This document shows positions 1 to 5,704 of a stretch of DNA of 5,704 bases, piece by piece. Numbering within the stretch: the first letter of the stretch is position 1; the number at the start of each line of letters is the position of its first letter. The stretch comes from Anaerolineae bacterium (GTDB lineage: Bacteria; Chloroflexota; Anaerolineae; B4-G1; SLSP01). The stretch covers positions 1 through 5,704 of the forward strand of contig JAGPHL010000168.1 of the NCBI GenBank assembly GCA_018055515.1. The letters run 5' to 3'. Made by a program: the position numbers and the translations under genes. The notes beneath the pieces were generated by a model. It did not search any database and had not been told where the DNA came from. It saw nothing but the letters and a program-made list of their open reading frames with translations.

Positions 1-284
1 GAGGAGAGCGGCAGCAACTGCCCATAGGCGGCGGCCGCGGTCTCCCAATCTCCCACGCGGTAGGCCTCTTCTGCCTGACTCAGCAGGACGGCCGGCTCCG
101 GGGTAGGGGTCGGCGAGGGCGTCGGCGAAGGCGTCGGCGAGGGCGTCGGCGTGAGCGTCGCCGTGAGGGTGGGCGACGGGGCCATCGTGGCGGTCATGGG
201 CGACGTTTCCGGCCCGCCGGCGGGGAAAGACGCGCTGCATCCTGCGAGCAGGAGCGCTATAAGCCAGAAAGAGAGACGTTTCAT
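1..284 (-). CDS. TPR-type lipoprotein, N-terminal part (runs off left edge)
   Basis: Reading the minus strand from the ATG at 284 gives 94 complete codons with no stop before the window edge. Residues 1-16 form a lipoprotein signal: MKR, a hydrophobic stretch, then the lipobox Leu-Ala-Gly-Cys with the lipidated Cys at residue 16. Residues about 17-62 are low-complexity Pro/Thr/Ser, including repeated Thr-Pro-Ser-Pro, which looks like a flexible stalk. From about residue 68 the sequence AEEAYRVGDWETAAAAYGQL fits the first helix pair of a tetratricopeptide repeat. The protein is therefore probably anchored on the outer face of the membrane, with a TPR domain for protein contacts held away by the linker. 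The domain after the first TPR is not visible, so the function is unknown. No Shine-Dalgarno sequence precedes the ATG; a promoter six bases upstream suggests a leaderless mRNA. The start is supported by the signal peptide beginning at once. Confidence 0.85.
   Translation of the reverse strand, partial: MKRLSFWLIALLLAGCSASFPAGGPETSPMTATMAPSPTLTATLTPTPSPTPSPTPSPTPTPEPAVLLSQAEEAYRVGDWETAAAAYGQLLPLS
109..180. repeat. 12-bp coding tandem repeat (Thr-Pro-Ser-Pro linker)
   Basis: Six 12-bp units lie head to tail. The first three (109-120, 121-132, 133-144) are GTCGGCGAGGGC with one base changed in the middle copy; 145-156, 157-168 and 169-180 are progressively degenerate. On the minus strand each good unit encodes a Thr-Pro-Ser-Pro turn of the lipoprotein linker. 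The unit length is a multiple of three, so copy-number changes would lengthen or shorten the linker without a frameshift. Confidence 0.8.
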
Positions 285-290
285 GTGTCC

Positions 291-318
291 ATTATCGAAG
301 AAAGCGGGGGGGTGTCAA
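291..318 (-). promoter_or_regulatory. Sigma-70 promoter of the lipoprotein gene, predicted leaderless
   Basis: On the minus strand TTGACA (318-313) is followed by a 16-bp spacer and GATAAT (296-291), a 6/6 plus 5/6 match to the housekeeping consensus. Only six bases (GGACAC) separate the -10 box from the ATG at 284. A start point seven bases past the -10 therefore falls on the A of the start codon, so the message would have no 5' leader. The absence of a Shine-Dalgarno sequence agrees. The boxes are seen directly; the start point is inferred. Confidence 0.7.
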
Positions 319-499
319 CTTCTGCGGCGGGTGCCGTGAAGGAAGCCCTTCATGCCTGTGTCAGAGGGGGGATTCCATTCCTGGCCGCCGTGAGCGAGGA
401 TATTCATGTCAGCCGGGGCCCATTTGGCCTGGCGTTGGGGCAGGCGCCGGGCCAGTTCGAGCCGCTGATGAAGGGCCGCCGGTTTTGTCCCTCAAAAAG
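319..499. other. Divergent intergenic spacer, no gene recognised
   Basis: This is the stretch between the two divergent promoters. Short open frames cross it (for example 285-503 plus), but none has a recognisable domain or a good ribosome binding site, and the long frame would run across the LysM promoter. I see no clear operator, terminator or RNA gene. It may be decayed sequence or hold binding sites I cannot identify. Confidence 0.45.
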
Positions 500-528
500 T
501 TGACACACTTTGTGATTGGCCCTATAAT
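500..528 (+). promoter_or_regulatory. Exact-consensus sigma-70 promoter for the LysM gene
   Basis: TTGACA at 500-505 and TATAAT at 523-528 are both perfect matches and are separated by the optimal 17 bp. Transcription should start near 535, giving a leader of about 35 nt that carries the Shine-Dalgarno sequence at 554-560. This is the strongest-looking promoter in the window and implies high basal expression, unless a repressor acts on it. Confidence 0.88.
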
Positions 529-553
529 AAAAGTGGCGTTTCAATCTCAGCCG

Positions 554-560
554 AAAGGAG
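554..560 (+). promoter_or_regulatory. Ribosome binding site of the LysM gene
   Basis: AAAGGAG ends nine bases before the ATG at 570. It is a strong Shine-Dalgarno match at normal spacing and fixes the start. Confidence 0.8.
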
Positions 561-569
561 CGTGGTGTC

Positions 570-770
570 ATGAGCAAGAAGTACACGGTGAAGGCCGGCG
601 ACAGTCTGCGGAAGATTGCGAAGGAGTTGCTCGGCGATGCTGAGAAGTGGGAAGAGATCTATGCCGCCAATAAGGCGATCATCAAGGATCCGAACGTCAT
701 TCAGCCGGGGATGGAGCTGGAGATCCCAGAGGACAAGCCCAAAGTCAGTCTGATGGGCAAGACCAAATAA
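570..770 (+). CDS. Free-standing LysM-domain protein, 66 aa
   Basis: Almost the whole protein is one LysM domain. Residues 5-14 (YTVKAGDSLR) are the classic opening, followed by a helix (KIAKELLGDAEKW), the middle segment EEIYAANKAIIKDPNVI and the closing QPGMELEIP at about 45-53, then a short Lys-rich tail. LysM domains usually bind N-acetylglucosamine polymers such as peptidoglycan. There is no signal peptide, membrane segment or catalytic domain, so the product as encoded should stay in the cytoplasm unless exported by a non-classical route. Small cytosolic LysM proteins of this form are known in bacteria, but their role is mostly unclear. An exact-consensus promoter and a strong ribosome binding site suggest an abundant, monocistronic product. 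The family call is secure; the cellular role is unknown. Confidence 0.9.
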   Translation: MSKKYTVKAGDSLRKIAKELLGDAEKWEEIYAANKAIIKDPNVIQPGMELEIPEDKPKVSLMGKTK

Positions 771-788
771 TCCGGCTGAAACTTTTGG

Positions 789-819
789 CATCCGGCGAGG
801 GGCTTTCTCTCGCCGGATG
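789..819 (+). terminator. Hairpin after the LysM gene, probable transcript end
   Basis: CATCCGGCGAG at 789-799 pairs perfectly with CTCGCCGGATG at 809-819 across a 9-base loop, starting 18 bases after the LysM stop. The position is right for a terminator, but no run of T follows (TCGTTATG), so it is not a textbook intrinsic terminator. It may act as a 3' stabiliser or with Rho. Confidence 0.5.
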
Positions 820-956
820 TCGTTATGGGGGACTGGCACAGCCTGGCGGGGAAGGAATCTCCCCGGACATGAGCCGACCGCTGAGAATGACATGGGCGCG
901 TGTGGCAGGGGCTGCGACAGTTTTCTCCTCACGGCTCTCTGTTTTTGGGAGGGCAT

Positions 957-984
957 TTGCTTTGTCTGGCTTTCATGCTAAAAC
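957..984 (+). promoter_or_regulatory. Weak candidate promoter for the transporter gene
   Basis: TTGCTT (957-962) and TAAAAC (979-984) are 16 bp apart, and a TG one base before the -10 (976-977) makes an extended -10. Each hexamer is a poor-to-moderate match. This is the best candidate upstream of the transporter, and the transporter seems to need its own promoter if the hairpin at 789-819 ends the LysM message. Confidence 0.3.
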
Positions 985-1063
985 TAAGCGCGTGAGCCGG
1001 TCGCCGACGGGGTGTGATCGCTCGCCGCAGGTTGCGTTTGCCCGGATCCTAAACTCACACAAC

Positions 1064-1069
1064 GGGAGG
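1064..1069 (+). promoter_or_regulatory. Ribosome binding site of the transporter gene
   Basis: GGGAGG lies 10 bases before the ATG at 1080 and supports that start. Confidence 0.7.
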
Positions 1070-1079
1070 TATCTCTGAC

Positions 1080-2405
1080 ATGGAAAAACCGCGCCCCAAA
1101 CTTGATTTTCAGAAGACGTTCCTCATCGGTTTCGGTTTCTTTGGCATCAGTGTCATGTGGAAGCTCTACAACGACTACGTGCCCATCTTCCTCCAGGCGG
1201 GCAATCCGCTCTTCGCGGGGACGACGAAGACCTCGGGCTTTGGGCTGGGGCCGGGCCTCACCGGCTTCATCATGACCCTGGACAACATCGTGGCGCTCTT
1301 CCTCCTGCCGCTCATCGGCCTCTGGAGCGACCGCGTCTGGTCGCCAAAACTGGGGGGACGCCGCAAGCCCTTCATCGTCACGCTCGCGCCGCTCTCGGTG
1401 ATCGCCTTCATCCTCATTCCCTTCATCGTGCGGATGATTCCTCCCGAGCTCAACGGCATGACGGATCAGCTGCGGCAGCCGCTGGCGTTCTTCATCGTCG
1501 CTGTCGGCATTTTCATCACGACCATGGCCGGCTTCCGCACGCCGGTGATCTCGCTGATGCCCGATCTCACCCCCTCGCCGCTGCGGAGTCAGGCCAATGG
1601 CATCATCAACCTCATGGGGGGCCTGGGAGGCATCCTCATCACGCTGGTAGGGGCCTTCCTTTACAACGTGAGCATCACCTTGCCTTTCATTGCCAGCGGG
1701 GTATTGATGGTGTTGGCGGTGCTGATGCTGATTTTCTTCGTCAAAGAGCCGCGACAGCTCGGCGAGGCCGGCGAAGCGCGCGAGGAGGAAGGGGCTTTCG
1801 ACGTTCTCAAGGGCGTGCGGCGCATCTCTCCGGCGGCGCGGAAAAGCCTGCTCCTGCTGATGCTTTCGATTTTCTTCTGGTTTGTGGGCTACAACGCCAT
1901 CGAGACTTTCTTCACGTCTTACGGCGTCAACGTGCTGCACATCGCTGAGAACCAGGCGTCGCTGCTCTTCAGCATTTCCTTCATCGCCTTCGTCCTCTTC
2001 TCCATTCCCAGCGGCTACATCGCGGCGCGCATTGGCCGCAAACGCACCATCACGATAGGCCTGGGAGTCTTTGCCGGGCTGCTGCTCATGGGATTCCTCG
2101 TCCCCAACATGATCGTCATCGGCATCGCGCTGGCCCTGGGCGGCGTCGCCTGGAGCCTGGTGAATATCAACAGCCTGCCGATGGTCATTGATACGTCCGA
2201 TAGCGACGCCAACATCGGCACCTTCACGGGATTGTATTATCTGGCTTCCCAGCTGGCGGCCATCGTCGGGCCGATTCTCAATGGGTATCTCATCGAGCAT
2301 TTCAGGAACTACAACCTGGTCCTGCTGATGCCGGTGATTTTCTTCGTCCTGGCGGCGTTCTCGATGCAGGGCGTCACGCGCGGGGAAGCGAAAGTCCACG
2401 CCTGA
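1080..2405 (+). CDS. MFS transporter, GPH/SLC45-like sugar:cation symporter
   Basis: This 441-residue protein has about 12 hydrophobic segments, in two halves split by a charged loop at about 222-255, which is the usual major facilitator layout and length. Between helices 2 and 3 lies D68-N69 ... P77 ... G80 ... S83-D84-R85, followed by GGRRKPFI at 92-99. This form of MFS motif A (Ser-Asp-Arg then Gly-Arg-Arg-Lys-Pro-Phe) is typical of glycoside/sucrose symporters related to the SLC45/SUT and GPH groups. FRTPVISLMPDLTP at 152-165, with an Arg and an Asp, also fits that group. The second half repeats motif A in weaker form at 312-322 (GYIAARIGRKR). It probably moves a sugar or glycoside across the inner membrane with H+ or Na+, but the substrate cannot be read from the sequence. 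No sugar-catabolism gene is adjacent. The MFS call is firm; the symporter subgroup is likely. Confidence 0.88.
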   Translation: MEKPRPKLDFQKTFLIGFGFFGISVMWKLYNDYVPIFLQAGNPLFAGTTKTSGFGLGPGLTGFIMTLDNIVALFLLPLIGLWSDRVWSPKLGGRRKPFIVTLAPLSVIAFILIPFIVRMIPPELNGMTDQLRQPLAFFIVAVGIFITTMAGFRTPVISLMPDLTPSPLRSQANGIINLMGGLGGILITLVGAFLYNVSITLPFIASGVLMVLAVLMLIFFVKEPRQLGEAGEAREEEGAFDVLKGVRRISPAARKSLLLLMLSIFFWFVGYNAIETFFTSYGVNVLHIAENQASLLFSISFIAFVLFSIPSGYIAARIGRKRTITIGLGVFAGLLLMGFLVPNMIVIGIALALGGVAWSLVNINSLPMVIDTSDSDANIGTFTGLYYLASQLAAIVGPILNGYLIEHFRNYNLVLLMPVIFFVLAAFSMQGVTRGEAKVHA

Positions 2406-2423
2406 TCATCCACCCCTTTCCTC

Positions 2424-2455
2424 GCTTGAGGGCTTGAGGGCTTGAGGGTTAGAGG
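2424..2455. repeat. 8-bp tandem repeat after the transporter gene
   Basis: Three identical copies of GCTTGAGG (2424-2431, 2432-2439, 2440-2447) are followed by a degenerate fourth, GTTAGAGG (2448-2455). The array starts 18 bp after the transporter stop and precedes the terminator. The first copy sits in TCGCTTGA, which resembles minus-strand units of the larger 8-bp array at 5472-5591. Confidence 0.8.
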
Positions 2456-2487
2456 GAAGGGGGCCGGTGAATTTTATTGGCTTATGT

Positions 2488-2523
2488 CAGGCTGGGGAGT
2501 TCATCCCCAGCCTGCGCCTTTTT
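2488..2523 (+). terminator. Intrinsic terminator of the transporter transcript
   Basis: CAGGCTGGGGA (2488-2498) pairs perfectly with TCCCCAGCCTG (2504-2514) across a 5-base loop. A short CGCC and then TTTTT (2519-2523) follow. An 11-bp GC-rich stem with a T run, lying between convergent genes, is a good Rho-independent terminator for the plus strand. No T run follows on the minus strand. Confidence 0.85.
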
Positions 2524-2539
2524 GATTCTTCACGCTCTT

Positions 2540-2563
2540 GCGGCGAAAATCTTTTTGCGCCGC
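2540..2563 (-). other. Hairpin just past the prmC stop
   Basis: GCGGCG (2540-2545) is complementary to CGCCGC (2558-2563), and the inner A and T runs can extend the stem past a one-base bulge. It begins four bases beyond the prmC stop, so it could mark the 3' end of the minus-strand operon. No T run follows on that strand, so termination is uncertain. Confidence 0.35.
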
Positions 2564-2567
2564 CATC

Positions 2568-3419
2568 TCATCTTCCCCGCACCCACAAGAGGCGATCTTT
2601 GCCCGCCAGGTCCTGCAGGATGTGACATGCGGCGGCGGGAAAGGTCGCCCTGGCCAGCGCCAGCGCCGCGGCCCCCTGCCGCTCGCCGATCTCCATCAGC
2701 AGCATCCCGCCGGGGCGCAGGTTCGCGGGCGCCTGCGCCAGCAAGCGCCGCACGGCATCGAGTCCCTCTTTCCCGCCGAGGAGCGCCAGGGCCGGCTCCC
2801 GGCGCACGGAGACCGGCAACGTCTCCCACTCGCTCTCGGCGACGTAGGGCGGATTGCTGACGATGAGGTCTACCGGCTCCGGCAGCGGCGCGAGCAGATC
2901 CCCTTCCAGGAAGCGGATGCGTTCGGCCACGCCGTGCCGCGCCGCGTTCAGCCGTGCGACCTCCAGCGCTGCCGCCGAGAGATCCACCGCGTAACATCGC
3001 GCCTGCGGCAGGCGCAGGGCAAGCGTCACGATGATGCAGCCCGATCCCGTCCCCACATCCGCAATGCGGGGAGCGGTGCCGACGTGCGCGAGCGCCGTTT
3101 CCACGAGCAATTCGGTCTCCGGGCGAGGGATGAGCACGGCCGGCGTGACGGTGAACTCGAGGCCGAAGAACTCGATGTGGCCGGTGATGTAGGGCAGCGG
3201 CTCCCCGGCGGCGCGACGCTGCACCCAGCTCCGGTAGGTCGCCGCTGCCGTCGGGGGCAGGGGCGCGTCGAGGTGCGCCAGCAGCGTGGCGCGGTTGCAG
3301 TCGAGGAGCGCCGTCAGCAGCAGCTCGGCTTCGAGGCGCGGCTGTTCCGTGATGGGCGCGAGCTGTTCCGTGGCCCATCGCCGTGCCGTCTCCAGGTCGC
3401 TCAGCGGTGACGTCTCCAT
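2568..3419 (-). CDS. prmC: Release factor glutamine N5-methyltransferase PrmC (HemK)
   Basis: PrmC uses S-adenosylmethionine to methylate the Gln of the GGQ motif in peptide chain release factors RF1 and RF2, which speeds termination of translation in the cytoplasm. All family signatures are present in 283 residues, the normal length: an N-terminal helical domain (1-70), PYITGHIEFFG (76-86), LIPRPETE (96-103), the SAM-binding loop DVGTGSG (121-127), an acidic end of strand 2 at D146, the catalytic NPPY (189-192) that holds the target Gln, REPALAL (207-213) and a C-terminal AGKDR. The ATG at 3419 has no convincing Shine-Dalgarno sequence. GGAG at 3440-3437 is too far from it but would suit a CTG at 3428, so the true start may be three codons upstream. 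It follows DUF58 on the same strand after a hairpin-rich gap and may be the last gene of that operon. Confidence 0.96.
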   Translation of the reverse strand: METSPLSDLETARRWATEQLAPITEQPRLEAELLLTALLDCNRATLLAHLDAPLPPTAAATYRSWVQRRAAGEPLPYITGHIEFFGLEFTVTPAVLIPRPETELLVETALAHVGTAPRIADVGTGSGCIIVTLALRLPQARCYAVDLSAAALEVARLNAARHGVAERIRFLEGDLLAPLPEPVDLIVSNPPYVAESEWETLPVSVRREPALALLGGKEGLDAVRRLLAQAPANLRPGGMLLMEIGERQGAAALALARATFPAAACHILQDLAGKDRLLWVRGR

Positions 3420-3469
3420 TTCTTTCAGGCTCGCAGCTCCAAATTTTGGCCCGGTGGGATTTGGTGGGG

Positions 3470-3513
3470 GCGCCAGCGAGACACGCTGTCTGGCGCGTGT
3501 GCGCCACAGGCGC
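3470..3513. other. Overlapping inverted repeats in the DUF58-prmC spacer
   Basis: Three inverted repeats lie side by side: GCGCCAG 3470-3476 with CTGGCGC 3490-3496 (extended by ACA/TGT around loop 3484-3486), TGGCGC 3491-3496 with GCGCCA 3501-3506, and GCGCC 3501-3505 with GGCGC 3509-3513. Neighbouring pairs share arms, so they cannot all form at once. In the minus-strand RNA this is a set of alternative hairpins in the prmC leader. Confidence 0.6.
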
Positions 3514-3521
3514 TACGGGGC

Positions 3522-3552
3522 GCGGTCCCCCCGGCGCGGCGGGGGCTACCGC
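3522..3552 (-). other. Long hairpin enclosing the DUF58 stop codon
   Basis: GCGGT (3522-3526) pairs with ACCGC (3548-3552), and CCCCC (within 3527-3532) pairs with GGGGG (3541-3545) inside it, leaving an 8-base GC loop. In the minus-strand RNA the DUF58 TAG (3548-3546) lies at the internal bulge between the two stem parts. There is no T run, so it is unlikely to be an intrinsic terminator. It could stabilise the upstream message or limit read-through into prmC. Confidence 0.55.
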
Positions 3553-4442
3553 ACGACGCCCGCGCGTCGCAGCTCTTCCAACACCACGCGCTTGAGCGGC
3601 GTTGCCGTGCTCAGGCTGAGGTAGCGTCCCCCGCGCGCGTTCACGGCCTGACGCAGGGTGGCCTGCCAGGCGGTGCGGCGCTCCCGGTACGCCGCGAGCG
3701 TCGCCCCATCCAGCGTCACATCCCGGTGCGCGCCGCTTTCCACATCCACGAGGCGCAGCTCGCCCCGCAGCGTCGGCTCGAGCTCCTCCGGTGTGAGCAG
3801 GTGGAGCAGGACGACTTCATGCCCGCGCGCGGCAAGCGTCGCTGCGCCGGAGTCCAGCCCTGCCGCGTCATAGCCGTCGGTGAGGAGCAGGATCAGCGCG
3901 GGGCGCGGCGCGCGGTCTGCCAGACGCGCTCCCAGGTCCCGCAGCGCCGAGCCGAGCGCCGTCGCGCCGGCGGGATTGAGGGAGGCGAGCCACTCGCGCC
4001 ATTCGCTCAGCCATTCGCCGCCGGAATGCGGCCCCCAGAGCGGGGCGGCGCTCTCCTGTTGCAACCACACTCCTCGCAGCGCGTCGCCGCCGAGCAGGGC
4101 GATGCCGCCTAACGCCTCGGCGAGCGCGCGCGTCGCGGGCCAGCGGTCGCCCCAGCCCATCGAGGCGCTGCCGTCGAGGGCCACGATCACGGCGAGATCG
4201 GCTTCTTCTTCGTAGAGCCGCACGTAGGCGCGATCGGAGCGCGCGTAGAGGTTCCAATCCACGCGGCGGGGATCGTCGCCGGGGGTGTAGTCCCGAAAAT
4301 CGGCGAATTCCAACCCGGCGCCGCGCCGCGCGGAGCGACGTTCACCCCAGGCGCCCCAGCCCTTGCGCCCGTGAACCACGAAGCGCAGCCGCGAGAGCCA
4401 GGTGAGGTCAGTTTGGGGTGGAGAAGCCGGGGCAGGGATCAT
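3546..4442 (-). CDS. DUF58 protein with VWA-like fold, MoxR partner
   Basis: Residues 43-63 carry the DUF58 signature: G-x-E-F-x-D-F-R-x-Y, then P-G-D-D-x-R-x-x-D-W. A von Willebrand A-like fold follows, with a metal-site motif D90-G-S-A-S94, a Thr at 161 in the second metal loop (ATALGSAL) and LLLTDG at 185-190 for the third. The full MIDAS set is therefore present and metal binding is plausible. At 298 residues it is of normal short-form length, with no signal peptide or membrane segment, so it should be cytosolic. DUF58 proteins are almost always encoded next to a MoxR ATPase, as here (38 bp downstream of MoxR), and are thought to act with it in protein maturation or complex assembly. The exact role is not established. 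An in-frame TGA at 4451-4449 forces the start to the ATG at 4442, served by GGTGA at 4453-4449. Confidence 0.93.
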   Translation of the reverse strand: MIPAPASPPQTDLTWLSRLRFVVHGRKGWGAWGERRSARRGAGLEFADFRDYTPGDDPRRVDWNLYARSDRAYVRLYEEEADLAVIVALDGSASMGWGDRWPATRALAEALGGIALLGGDALRGVWLQQESAAPLWGPHSGGEWLSEWREWLASLNPAGATALGSALRDLGARLADRAPRPALILLLTDGYDAAGLDSGAATLAARGHEVVLLHLLTPEELEPTLRGELRLVDVESGAHRDVTLDGATLAAYRERRTAWQATLRQAVNARGGRYLSLSTATPLKRVVLEELRRAGVVR

Positions 4443-4448
4443 ACGGCA

Positions 4449-4453
4449 TCACC
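4449..4453 (-). promoter_or_regulatory. Ribosome binding site of the DUF58 gene
   Basis: Minus-strand GGTGA ends six bases before the ATG at 4442. An in-frame stop overlaps the same bases, so translation cannot begin further upstream. Confidence 0.6.
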
Positions 4454-4480
4454 GGTGAGGGCGCGGCAGGACGGCGCATC

Positions 4481-5461
<981 letters not shown>

Positions 5462-5466
5462 TTCAA

Positions 5467-5471
5467 CCTCC
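5467..5471 (-). promoter_or_regulatory. Ribosome binding site of the MoxR gene
   Basis: Minus-strand GGAGG lies five bases before the ATG at 5461 and directly abuts the 8-bp repeat array that begins at 5472. Confidence 0.85.
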
Positions 5472-5591
5472 GCAAGCGAGAAGGCGAGAAAGCGAGAAAG
5501 CGAAAAAGCGAGTCAGCGAATCGGCGAGTCAGCGAAAAAGCGAAAAGGCGAAAAGGCGAGTCACTGACGTTCACACGTTCGCACGTTCATA
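5472..5591. repeat. 8-bp-period tandem repeat array, 15 units
   Basis: The sequence divides into fifteen 8-bp units without a single insertion or deletion. Units 1-11 (5472-5559) all end in GCGA, with variable first four bases such as GAAA, AAAA, GTCA or AAAG. Unit 12 (5560-5567, GTCACTGA) is degenerate. Units 13-15 (5568-5591) keep the phase but change to CGTTCACA, CGTTCGCA and CGTTCATA. Units 5-9 (5504-5543) occur in a symmetric order: AAAAGCGA, GTCAGCGA, ATCGGCGA, GTCAGCGA, AAAAGCGA. The array fills the space from the MoxR ribosome binding site into the 3' end of the recombinase frame. It has no spacers and is not a CRISPR. Confidence 0.9.
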
Positions 5592-5704
5592 TGTCCTGGT
5601 AATAACCGACAATCATCGTCGGTGGGAATGATGTGTTTGATGACGATCTCGTTTTCTCCCACCACAATGTGATCCACTAACAATCGAATGACTTCCTGTT
5701 GCAC
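5561..5704 (-). CDS. C-terminal end of a probable serine recombinase (runs off right edge)
   Basis: Minus-strand translation from the right edge gives 47 codons and then TGA at 5563-5561. The part EVIRLLVDHIVVGENEIVI, followed by KHIIPT, resembles the last segment of large serine recombinases (resolvase/invertase type), which often end with a pattern like 'RxxVxxLVDRVxVxxxxVEIRYVIPT'. Such proteins cut and rejoin DNA at specific sites in phages, integrative elements and transposons. The catalytic N-terminus lies outside the window, so I cannot say whether the gene is intact. The final residues (NVRTCERQ) are encoded by the CGTTC units of the 8-bp array and are unlikely to be original family sequence. 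The open frame is seen directly; the family call rests on memory of the pattern in a short piece. Confidence 0.5.
   Translation of the reverse strand: MQQEVIRLLVDHIVVGENEIVIKHIIPTDDDCRLLPGHMNVRTCERQ

Larger units (their letters stand above)
771..1079. other. 309-bp intergenic region between the LysM and transporter genes
   Basis: The left end holds the long hairpin at 789-819. A smaller inverted repeat lies at 847-865 (CGGGGA / TCCCCG, 7-base loop). The right end carries a weak promoter candidate and the transporter ribosome binding site. An open frame at 785-1078 has no recognisable domain and no ribosome binding site. I see no tRNA and no riboswitch class that I can name. Confidence 0.5.

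Noticed and set aside
285..503. Small plus-strand frame of 72 residues before the LysM gene
   Set aside because: It overlaps both divergent promoters, has no ribosome binding site and no recognisable motif.
847..865. Riboswitch or attenuator in the transporter leader
   Set aside because: Only a 6-bp stem is visible, it lies upstream of the best promoter candidate, and no conserved aptamer motif is recognisable.
984..2399. 471-residue open frame on the minus strand opposite the transporter
   Set aside because: Its composition (very rich in Asp, Glu, His, Arg, Gln) is what results from reading the complement of a GC-rich membrane-protein gene. It shows no domain, and the plus-strand transporter is unmistakable.
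2488..2523. Bidirectional terminator serving prmC as well
   Set aside because: On the minus strand the hairpin is followed by ACATAAGCC, not by a T run.
2538..3410. Plus-strand open frame of 290 residues opposite prmC
   Set aside because: No recognisable domain; prmC on the other strand has every family motif.
5462..5560. Sigma-70 promoter for the MoxR operon
   Set aside because: No TTGACA- or TATAAT-like pair could be found on the minus strand within the repeats at acceptable spacing.
5472..5591. CRISPR array
   Set aside because: Units are 8 bp, directly adjacent and without spacers.

Overview
The window is GC-rich bacterial DNA with tightly packed genes. Its style (a lipoprotein with a Thr-Pro-Ser-Pro linker, 8-bp tandem repeats between genes, near-consensus sigma-70 promoters, a recombinase tail) suggests a Chloroflexota-like organism, perhaps Anaerolineae or a relative. 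That assignment is an inference from style and rests on no marker gene.

Layout, left to right. Positions 1-284 (minus) hold the N-terminus of a TPR-type lipoprotein that runs off the left edge. Its promoter sits so close to the ATG that the mRNA is predicted to be leaderless. Positions 285-569 form a divergent intergenic region with a second promoter facing right, an exact TTGACA-17-TATAAT. This drives a 66-residue free-standing LysM protein (570-770, plus), which is followed by a hairpin. A 309-bp gap leads to a 441-residue major facilitator transporter of the GPH/SLC45-like sugar-symporter type (1080-2405, plus), closed by a good intrinsic terminator at 2488-2523.

From 2568 to the right edge everything reads on the minus strand. 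In order of transcription: the C-terminal end of a probable serine recombinase (5704-5561), a MoxR-type AAA+ ATPase (5461-4481), a DUF58/VWA-like protein (4442-3546) and the release-factor glutamine methyltransferase PrmC/HemK (3419-2568). MoxR and DUF58 are a classic chaperone/partner pair. PrmC is a housekeeping translation gene that appears to follow in the same direction after a 126-bp, strongly hairpin-rich spacer.

The most unusual features are an 8-bp-period tandem array that fills the whole space between the recombinase and MoxR and even encodes the end of the recombinase frame, a smaller 8-bp array after the transporter, the predicted leaderless lipoprotein message, and a long hairpin that contains the DUF58 stop codon. 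I see no CRISPR array, tRNA, rRNA or complete mobile element, and no clear case for a wholly new multi-gene system.
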